A stretch of 64,000 nt of DNA, taken from Nocardia colli. Its GTDB lineage: Bacteria; Actinomycetota; Actinomycetes; Mycobacteriales; Mycobacteriaceae. The stretch is taken from contig NZ_VXLC01000008.1 in assembly GCF_008704205.1 (NCBI RefSeq), positions 1 through 64,000 of the forward strand. Direction: 5' to 3'. The notes under the pieces were generated by a model. That model had not been told where the DNA came from. It worked only from the letters and a program-made list of their open reading frames with translations, and made no database searches. The translations under genes were made by a program, and so were the position numbers. Below are positions 58,008 through 64,000 of the stretch, piece after piece; position 1 is the stretch's first letter; every line of letters begins with the position of its first letter.

Positions 58008-59432
58008 TCAACCGGCACGCGAGCAACCGGTCAGCGAGTCGGGCTGCATCTCCGTTGCCGCAATTCGCCGAGGTCGGTAACTTTCTGTTCCATTGCTCGG
58101 CATTCGACCACGGTCGGCGCAGATCACGTATACGGCGGCGGCAAGGAAAAGCAACGGGTAGCAGCCCGCGTAGTACGGCACGGCGATATTCGCCCACCAG
58201 GCCGGAAGGTCGTCCCGGGGCAGCATGAACAGCCCGATGCCGATCGGATGTGGCGCATCCGCGATCGGCGGGCGGCCCGGGTAATTCCACCACCAGCAGA
58301 AGCTGGTGAGCAGCACGGCCAGGCACGGCAACCAGCGGTATCTGGTGGCCGCGACGCACCCGTGGTGCAGCGCGAGAACGAACAGCGGTACGAACCAGAC
58401 CCAGTGGTGCCCCCAGGAGAACGGTGACGCGCACGCCGAGGTCAGGCCCGCCATGGTGACCGCCAGCAGCGTCCGCTGCGACCGGTCGGCCAGCACCGCG
58501 GCGGCGAGGCCGAGGACGACGAACAGAGCGGCGACGGCGAGCCACATCCAGGTGGGCGCGACGTACACCGTCGACTCGGAATTGTGCACGGCGAAGCGGC
58601 GCACGTCGTAGAACCGCAGCAATTGTGCCAAGAACCCGTTGACCGACTGATTGGCCGGCGAATCGACCGGTCCGACCCGCGCCGAAGCGCTGAACTGTTG
58701 CCCCCAATATGTCGTGGCGTCGCCGGGCCGCACCAGGAAACCGATCGCGATTGTCGCCGCGAAGGAGCCCGTCGCGATCCAGAACGCCCGCCACTGCCGG
58801 GTGCAGGCGAGGTATATGAGAAAGAACGCGGGCGTGAGTTTGATGCCGGCCGCGATACCGACGAAGAGTCCACGCAATCGTGCGGTACGCGGGCGGGTGA
58901 GATCCCAGACCACCATCAGCACCAGGAACACGTTGATCTGTCCGAGCCAGATCGTGGACCGCACCGGCTCGAACGCGGTACACACCACCGCGAGCGCAGC
59001 CGCGAACAACCATGTACGTGGGGAATTGGGATAGCGCAGGGCGCGCAGGCAGACCATGACGAGCGCCACCAGCGCGGCCATGATCGCCGCCCACCAGAGC
59101 ACTTTCATGGTCAACGGCCCGAGCACCGTCAACGTGACGAAGACCAGTGCGGCGAACGGGGTATAGGTGAATTCCATATCGAAGAAGACCGGCCCGCTGT
59201 ACAGGCCCGCCCTGGCGCGAACGGCCGCGCCGCCCGCCTGATAAACGTAGAGATCCACACCATTGCCGAAAAGGCCGTAGTACGGATTCCCGAGCGGGAT
59301 GGCATAGACATGCCACACGAGAACCGCGAGCGCGGCGAATATCCCGGTGCCTACCAAGGCATTCGAGACGTCGGCCGCCGATTCTCGATCGGCTACCAAA
59401 GGCTTCGTGTCCGGGAATGCTGCTGTCGTCAT
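58008..59432 (-). CDS. GT-C (GT87) polyprenyl-phosphate mannosyltransferase-like protein
   Basis: 474 residues from ATG 59432. About ten membrane helices; a first-loop acidic motif GNGVDLYVYQAGG with the GT-C Asp; LGQINVFLVLMVVWDL; GLFVGIAAGIKLTPAFFLIY; SPFSWGHHWVWFVPLFVLAL. These match GT87 enzymes of the PimE/Rv2181 group that add mannose from polyprenyl-phosphate-mannose to envelope glycolipids outside the membrane. Which acceptor is used is unknown. Confidence 0.85.
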   Translation of the reverse strand: MTTAAFPDTKPLVADRESAADVSNALVGTGIFAALAVLVWHVYAIPLGNPYYGLFGNGVDLYVYQAGGAAVRARAGLYSGPVFFDMEFTYTPFAALVFVTLTVLGPLTMKVLWWAAIMAALVALVMVCLRALRYPNSPRTWLFAAALAVVCTAFEPVRSTIWLGQINVFLVLMVVWDLTRPRTARLRGLFVGIAAGIKLTPAFFLIYLACTRQWRAFWIATGSFAATIAIGFLVRPGDATTYWGQQFSASARVGPVDSPANQSVNGFLAQLLRFYDVRRFAVHNSESTVYVAPTWMWLAVAALFVVLGLAAAVLADRSQRTLLAVTMAGLTSACASPFSWGHHWVWFVPLFVLALHHGCVAATRYRWLPCLAVLLTSFCWWWNYPGRPPIADAPHPIGIGLFMLPRDDLPAWWANIAVPYYAGCYPLLFLAAAVYVICADRGRMPSNGTESYRPRRIAATEMQPDSLTGCSRAG

Positions 59433-59788
59433 ATAGGCGCCTTAGCTCGGTACGTCGGTGCGGAGATCAACGGTCGATCGGCGGAGCGGATTCGACGCGC
59501 GCGCTCATAGGCGGGCAACACGGTCGAAACGGACACTGGCCTGCGCGCGGCCCACGAACTGTCCGTCCAGCTATCTGAGAGCACAGTCGGTACAGCAGGT
59601 TACGCAGTGCCGTGACGATCAGAGCTCGAGACTCAACATTCCGGACCCGGACCGTGCATGTGCACAATGCCGATCGGACAATGATCAGCGGTATGCCGAT
59701 AGCAAATCGCTGTCATTTGCGCTGAGCTGATTCAGGACCGCCGACCCGCATGGTCGGCGTGACCGAGCAATGATGCTGGAGGATCGAG
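59433..59788. other. Intergenic region, nothing recognised
   Basis: About 355 bp between the divergent glycosyltransferase and lipase genes; should hold both promoters. No gene-like frame and no clear palindrome. Confidence 0.5.
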
Positions 59789-61120
59789 ATGGGGAAATCC
59801 GCGATGCGGCGGCTCGGCGTAACGGCGGTGTCGATGTGCCTTGCGCTGACTGCGATCGGGGCCGCCACGGCCGACCCCGGATACCCGGCGTTCCCGCCGG
59901 ATCAGAATCAATTGCCGCAATTGCCGACCGAGCCCGGACTCTATGACCTGCTGCCGATTCCGGTGCCGGCCGAGGATCCCTGGTACGCCGATCCGCCGGA
60001 GCTGGAAACCTACGCGCCAGGGCAGATCGTGCGCTCCAGGGAGGTGCAGACCCGGTTGCTCGGCATTCCGTTCCCGGTCTACACCAAGCAATTGCTGTAC
60101 CGCACCAACGATGTGCACGACAATCCGATCGTCACCGCGACAACCGTTGTCGTACCGGGAATTCCATGGCTGGGCAGTCCGCGGCCGGTGATCTCGTTCC
60201 AGGAGGCGATCGACTCGACCAACTCCGCCTGCAATCCGTCCTACACGATGCAGACCGGAACCATGAAAGAAGTTGCGCTCCTGCAATATTGGCTGGAGCA
60301 GGGATTCGCGATCAACATCCCCGATTTCGACGGCAAGTTCAACACGTTCAACACCTACGCCGAGGGCAAGATGGTGCTCGACAGCCTGCGCGCCATGAAG
60401 AACGATCCGGGGCTGGGATTCGCCGACTCCGGTATCGCGCTCTACGGATATTCCGGCGGCGGGTCCGGTTCCATTCGCGCGGCAGAACTGCGCGAAAGCT
60501 ACGCCCCGGATGTCCGGCTGCTCGGCACCACCATCGGCGGCACCCCGGCGGATCTGGTCGGCATCGCCAAATACGCCACCCAACCCGAGCCGGGCCTGAC
60601 CGGCACCAGCAACTTCACCATGTGGCTCGGCATGGCCAGCCTCGCCCGCGAATACCCCGACGTGTTCAAACCCGAGGAGCTGCTCAACGCCGAGGGCCAG
60701 CAGCTGCTGAAAGACTTCCAGGCCCGGTGCTACGCCACCATCGCGCTGTCCGGCTCGTACCGCCCGATCAGCGCCTACTATCAGCCGGGCAAGTCGATGG
60801 AGAACTCCCCGGAGATCGTCAAAGTGTTGCAGGACAACAGTCTCGGCAAGCACATCCCCGACACCCCGATCCTGTGGTGGCACGGTCTCTGGGACGAACT
60901 GATCCCGCCGTCGACCGTCATCCCCGCGATCAACTACTACTGGGAGCACGGAGCCGATCTGCGCTTCTACACCGTCCCGGTCCCGGAACACATCACCAAC
61001 GCCGTGACCGGATGGTTCCCCGCGGTCGCCTGGACCAGCGCCGTCCTGCGCGGCCTGCCGCCCGGACCGAAATTCAAGGCCGACTTCCAGCCGCTACCGC
61101 CCGGATTCCCCGGCAGCTGA
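59789..61120 (+). CDS. Secreted lipase (LIP family)
   Basis: 443 residues from ATG 59789. A signal peptide ends near GAATADP. Nucleophile Ser222 lies in ALYGYSGGGSGS; acid in WWHGLWDELIPP; His in VPVPEHITNA. The lid and overall length match the secretory lipase family (LIP, as in Candida lipase A), which has several members in Nocardia and mycobacteria. It should hydrolyse acylglycerols outside the cell. A TetR gene follows in the opposite sense. Confidence 0.92.
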   Translation: MGKSAMRRLGVTAVSMCLALTAIGAATADPGYPAFPPDQNQLPQLPTEPGLYDLLPIPVPAEDPWYADPPELETYAPGQIVRSREVQTRLLGIPFPVYTKQLLYRTNDVHDNPIVTATTVVVPGIPWLGSPRPVISFQEAIDSTNSACNPSYTMQTGTMKEVALLQYWLEQGFAINIPDFDGKFNTFNTYAEGKMVLDSLRAMKNDPGLGFADSGIALYGYSGGGSGSIRAAELRESYAPDVRLLGTTIGGTPADLVGIAKYATQPEPGLTGTSNFTMWLGMASLAREYPDVFKPEELLNAEGQQLLKDFQARCYATIALSGSYRPISAYYQPGKSMENSPEIVKVLQDNSLGKHIPDTPILWWHGLWDELIPPSTVIPAINYYWEHGADLRFYTVPVPEHITNAVTGWFPAVAWTSAVLRGLPPGPKFKADFQPLPPGFPGS

Positions 61121-61136
61121 ACCACGCGGCGACCGT

Positions 61137-61865
61137 TCAGTCCGCGGCAGGACCGGGCGCGAGGTTGTCGATGAGCAGACCGAGGGCGAAGTCGAAACGC
61201 TGGTGCCCGTTGCCCGAGGTCAACTCGGTCACGTACTTCCTGGTGTTCGGGAACGTGGCCTCGGGCAGGGCGCCGAAGCGGGCCGCCAGTTCCTCCGGGC
61301 TCAAAACCCAGGTCGCGTCCTCTGCCTTCTGCCGTTGCCGGACCAGGGAGTGCTCCAGGGCGTAGCCGGCGACGTAGAGCGACATGGCGTCCATACCCCA
61401 GGCCGCGGTCTGCGGCTCGATGCCCGCCGAGAGCAGGATCGCGAAAATCCCCTCGGCCACCCGCAGGGCCTCCAGGTTGGTCGGCACCATCGCGAGCGCG
61501 GCACGCGAGATGCCCGGGTACTTCAGATACTGGTCGCGCAGCTGGGCGTACACGTCGCGGATCTGCTCGCGCCACCGATCCGGATCGGGCTTCGGCAGCA
61601 CGATCTGGGCGCACAGCCGGCCGACCAGCAGGTCGTCGATGTCGGCCTTGTTGACGATGTGGGCATAGAGCGAGGACGGTCCCGTGCCGAGCACGTTCGT
61701 CACGCTGCGGATCGTCAGCGCGTCGTATCCCTGCTCGGCCACGACCTGTAGCGCGGCCTCGGTGATCCGCTCGACCGTGATGGGCGGCTTACGCGCCGGC
61801 GGCGCGGCCACGGCATCAGGCTGGGCGTGCCGCGCCGCCCGGCGCTGCTTGGGGTCGCTTGCCAT
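61137..61865 (-). CDS. TetR-family transcriptional regulator
   Basis: 242 residues from ATG 61865. HTH: LTIRSVTNVLGTGPSSLYAH followed by IVNKADIDDLLVGRL; C-terminal domain of TetR_C_1 type. A TATAGT box lies 6 nt before the ATG with no ribosome binding site, so the mRNA is probably leaderless. An inverted repeat at 61887-61916 overlies the promoter: likely self-repression. Tail-to-tail with the lipase gene. Confidence 0.9.
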   Translation of the reverse strand: MASDPKQRRAARHAQPDAVAAPPARKPPITVERITEAALQVVAEQGYDALTIRSVTNVLGTGPSSLYAHIVNKADIDDLLVGRLCAQIVLPKPDPDRWREQIRDVYAQLRDQYLKYPGISRAALAMVPTNLEALRVAEGIFAILLSAGIEPQTAAWGMDAMSLYVAGYALEHSLVRQRQKAEDATWVLSPEELAARFGALPEATFPNTRKYVTELTSGNGHQRFDFALGLLIDNLAPGPAAD

Positions 61866-61886
61866 ACCCCGACTATAGCTCGACAC

Positions 61887-61916
61887 GATCAAAGTTCGTC
61901 ATCCAGAACTTAGATC
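61887..61916. promoter_or_regulatory. TetR operator candidate
   Basis: GATCAAAGTTC-N8-GAACTTAGATC, an 11-bp-arm inverted repeat with one mismatch, just upstream of the TetR -10 box. Confidence 0.65.
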
Positions 61917-61982
61917 ACCAAGCCGGTCAGTTGACTCCATAACACCGACCAGTGAAATCGTCTACGCGGAGCGACCTTTCGA

Positions 61983-62627
61983 TCAGGAGGGCTGGGGTTG
62001 GGGGTGGCGGCTGGATTCGCGGAAGCGGGTGACGAGTTCGGCGGGGGCGGTGGCTGGGGAGCCCGCGTTGTACGGGGGTTGGGGGTCGTATTCGGCCATG
62101 AGTTGAATGGATTGGGCTACCTCGTCGCCGGCGATTATTCCGGCGAGGGTGAGGGCCATGTCGATGCCTGCGGAGACGCCGGCGCCGGTGACGTATTTGC
62201 CGTCGTGGACCACGCGTTCGCTGACAGCGGTCGCGCCCAATGCGGTCAGGTTGTCGAGGGCCAGCCAATGGGAGGTGGCGCGGCGGCCGGTGAGCAGTCC
62301 TGCGGCGGCGAGGATGAGGGAGCCGGTGCAGACCGATGTTGTCCAGGTGCTGGTTTCGTCGACCAATCGCAGCCACTGGTGCACGGGACCGTCCGACATA
62401 TGCGCGGTCTGGCCGGGGCCGCCGGGAACGAGCACGATGTCGGGGTCGAGTACCTCGGTCAGCTCGGCGTCGACGACCAGCCGGAGGCTGCCTGCATCGT
62501 TGCGAACGGGGCCGACGGACTCCCCGACGAAGACGACCTCGGCGCCGGGCAGGCGACTGAGCACGTCATAGGGCCCGACGGCGTCCAGGGCGGTGAAACG
62601 ATCGAACAGCAGGATCGCGATCTTCAT
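61983..62627 (-). CDS. DJ-1/PfpI family protein (stand-alone domain)
   Basis: 214 residues from ATG 62627 (AGGAG upstream). MKIAILLFDRFTALDAVGPY, VLVPGGPGQT and the nucleophile Cys in TTSVCTGSLILAAAGLLTGR match the DJ-1/PfpI fold, in the group near isonitrile hydratase. Its start overlaps the stop of the GlxA-like regulator by 4 bp, so the two are translationally coupled. Confidence 0.9.
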   Translation of the reverse strand: MKIAILLFDRFTALDAVGPYDVLSRLPGAEVVFVGESVGPVRNDAGSLRLVVDAELTEVLDPDIVLVPGGPGQTAHMSDGPVHQWLRLVDETSTWTTSVCTGSLILAAAGLLTGRRATSHWLALDNLTALGATAVSERVVHDGKYVTGAGVSAGIDMALTLAGIIAGDEVAQSIQLMAEYDPQPPYNAGSPATAPAELVTRFRESSRHPQPQPS

Positions 62628-63613
62628 GATTCTCCTAGGGACGGTACGAAACTCGGTTGGAAACGTCGCCGATATTCGGCAGGCGCGACGCCGACCACGC
62701 GCAGGAATGCGCGCCGCATCGCCTCCGTCGTGCCGTATCCGCAGTCGTCGGCGATTTCCTCGATGCTGTGATTGGTGTCCTCGAGCTGGCGACGCGCGGC
62801 CTCCAGGCGAATTCGATCCACATAACGTCCCGGGGGCATGCCCACCTCGGCCGAGAACGCCCGGGTGAACTGCCGCGGCGACAAACTCGCCCGCTGCGCG
62901 AGCGCCTCCACGGACAGGTCGGAATTCGGATGCTCGGCCACCCACTGCTGCACCTCGCGCACGGGTTCGCGCTGGGCCATCTGGGTGGCGAGCTGAACGC
63001 TGAATTGGGCCTGGCCACCGGGCCGCCGCAGAAACACCACCAGGTGCCGCGCGACGGCCAACGCCGTATCCCTGCCGAGGTGGTCCTCGACGATGGCCAA
63101 CGCGAGGTCGATACCCGCGGTGACCCCGGCGGAGGTCGAAATCGCGCCGTCCTGAACGAAAATCGGCTCGGTCAGCACCTGAACGTCAGGAAAGCGCTCG
63201 GCCAGCGCGGCACAATGCGCCCAGTGCGTCGTCACCCGACGCCCCGCGAGCAGGCCCGCCTCGGCGAGCAGGAACGCACCCGTGCACACCGAGACGATCT
63301 GCCGCGCCCGCCCGGCGTTCTCCCGCACCCACGCCACCATCCGCGGGTCGTGCTGGGCACCGCCCAACCCGCCGGGGACTAACAGGACATCCGGATCCTC
63401 GACGCTGTCCAGGTCCGTGTCGGGAACGATCAGCAAACCGCTCGAGGTGCGCACCGGTTTCCCGCCGAGGCTAGCGGTAGTGATCGTGTAGGCAACTTCC
63501 TGCCCGAGCCAGGCCCGGGCGGTATTCGCCCCGGTGAACGCCTCGAGCGGCCCCGTCACGTCGAGGCTCTGCACGCCGTCGAAACAGACGATGAGCACCT
63601 TCCGAATGGCCAT
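62624..63613 (-). CDS. GlxA-family regulator (DJ-1/PfpI plus AraC HTH)
   Basis: 329 residues from ATG 63613. N-terminal DJ-1/PfpI-like domain (CFDGVQSLDVTGPLEAFTGA, IVSVCTGAFLLAEAGLLAGR) and C-terminal AraC HTH (LSVEALAQRASLSPRQFTRA and IEEIADDCGYGTTEAMRRAF). GlxA-type proteins regulate amino-acid, choline or acid-metabolism genes. It is first gene of the pair with the stand-alone DJ-1 gene, whose product shares its fold and may be its target or partner. Confidence 0.92.
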   Translation of the reverse strand: MAIRKVLIVCFDGVQSLDVTGPLEAFTGANTARAWLGQEVAYTITTASLGGKPVRTSSGLLIVPDTDLDSVEDPDVLLVPGGLGGAQHDPRMVAWVRENAGRARQIVSVCTGAFLLAEAGLLAGRRVTTHWAHCAALAERFPDVQVLTEPIFVQDGAISTSAGVTAGIDLALAIVEDHLGRDTALAVARHLVVFLRRPGGQAQFSVQLATQMAQREPVREVQQWVAEHPNSDLSVEALAQRASLSPRQFTRAFSAEVGMPPGRYVDRIRLEAARRQLEDTNHSIEEIADDCGYGTTEAMRRAFLRVVGVAPAEYRRRFQPSFVPSLGES

Positions 63614-63683
63614 ATCTCATCGTCGCCCCACCCCGCGATGACTGCAAGGCCAAATAACCCACCTTTTAGGACATCGAGAGGTG

Positions 63684-64000
63684 CTAGTTCTTCCGCAGGT
63701 ACCGGTTCAGAAAGTTGATCAGCGTGCCGCGAATCTCGAATGGCGAGACCGCGCCGAGGAATACGTGATCGGCGTCGTATCCGTGCAGCTCGGTCGGCAC
63801 ACCCGCCGCGTCCAGCGCGGCCTGTAGCTCGAGGCTCTGCCCGAACGGGACAATGTGGTCGTGTGTGCCGTGCTGGAAGAGGGTCGGCGGATCGTCGGGG
63901 GTGACATAGCTGACCGGACTGGCATTGCGCGCGCGATCCGGGCAGGCCGAGGGTGCGCAGCCGCCGAGCAGCACGCCCTCGGGCGATGCCGCGGCATCGT
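63684..64000 (-). CDS. Esterase/prolyl-oligopeptidase-like alpha/beta hydrolase, C-terminal part
   Basis: 105 residues remain; the gene runs off the window at 64000. PPTLFQHGTHDHIVPFGQSL contains the catalytic Asp loop and YDADHVFLGAVSPF the catalytic His; Ser and the N-terminus are outside. This end fits esterases of the BD-FAE / S9-like group. Substrate unknown. Confidence 0.8.
   Translation of the reverse strand, partial: DAAASPEGVLLGGCAPSACPDRARNASPVSYVTPDDPPTLFQHGTHDHIVPFGQSLELQAALDAAGVPTELHGYDADHVFLGAVSPFEIRGTLINFLNRYLRKN

Overview
The window is GC-rich actinobacterial chromosome, most likely Nocardia or a close mycolate-forming relative. The strongest pointers are one giant type I fatty acid synthase gene followed by acpS, a DUF7159 protein, an Excalibur protein, GT-C glycosyltransferase and MpaB-type genes, and the order DUF3618 / bcp / acpS / fas. 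That order matches my recollection of M. tuberculosis Rv2520c-Rv2524c, with extra genes inserted here between bcp and acpS. The genus is inferred, not proven.

Layout. (1) 1-9.5 kb: the end of a secreted protein with a 117-bp tandem repeat, a small secreted protein, an esterase/metallo-hydrolase operon with a divergent XRE-MmyB regulator, a secreted chitin-binding-like protein, a lytic transglycosylase behind a long structured leader, a DUF1992 protein, a MarR/pirin pair, and Excalibur and DUF3618 proteins. (2) 9.7-27.4 kb, core: bcp, a TetR-controlled drug-type ABC exporter, DUF7159, TetR, an alpha/beta hydrolase, a PucR-type regulator, acpS and fas (about 9.4 kb) with inverted-repeat operators upstream, then tRNA-Leu(UAG). 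(3) 27.4-37.7 kb, accessory: a 78-bp direct repeat flanking about 5.1 kb that carries an AfsR/SARP STAND regulator, an NTF2-like remnant and a TetR gene; two tandem HIT genes; a MarR/monooxygenase pair; small membrane proteins and an ECF sigma factor. (4) 37.7-43.6 kb, the most unusual locus: a 49-residue proline-rich microprotein, a membrane-anchored trypsin-like protein with a Cys/His cluster, and a 1410-residue trypsin / nSTAND1-type NTPase / transmembrane / beta-propeller protein, all on the minus strand. This looks like a protease-effector STAND conflict (defence or cell-death) cassette. (5) 44-64 kb, accessory: pseudogene scars (DoxX/HxlR, integrase, transposase, duplicated hydrolase), many divergent regulator/enzyme pairs (MarR, LysR, HxlR, TetR), a GT-C glycosyltransferase, a secretory lipase, two DJ-1/PfpI-family genes and the end of an esterase.

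Regulation. Many small transcription units pair a regulator with an enzyme, and several have perfect or near-perfect palindromes in the shared promoter. At least nine genes have a TANNNT box 6-7 nt before the start codon and no usable ribosome binding site, as expected for leaderless transcripts. Strong intrinsic hairpins follow the transglycosylase, lie between the Excalibur and DUF3618 genes, and lie between the ABC permease and DUF7159.
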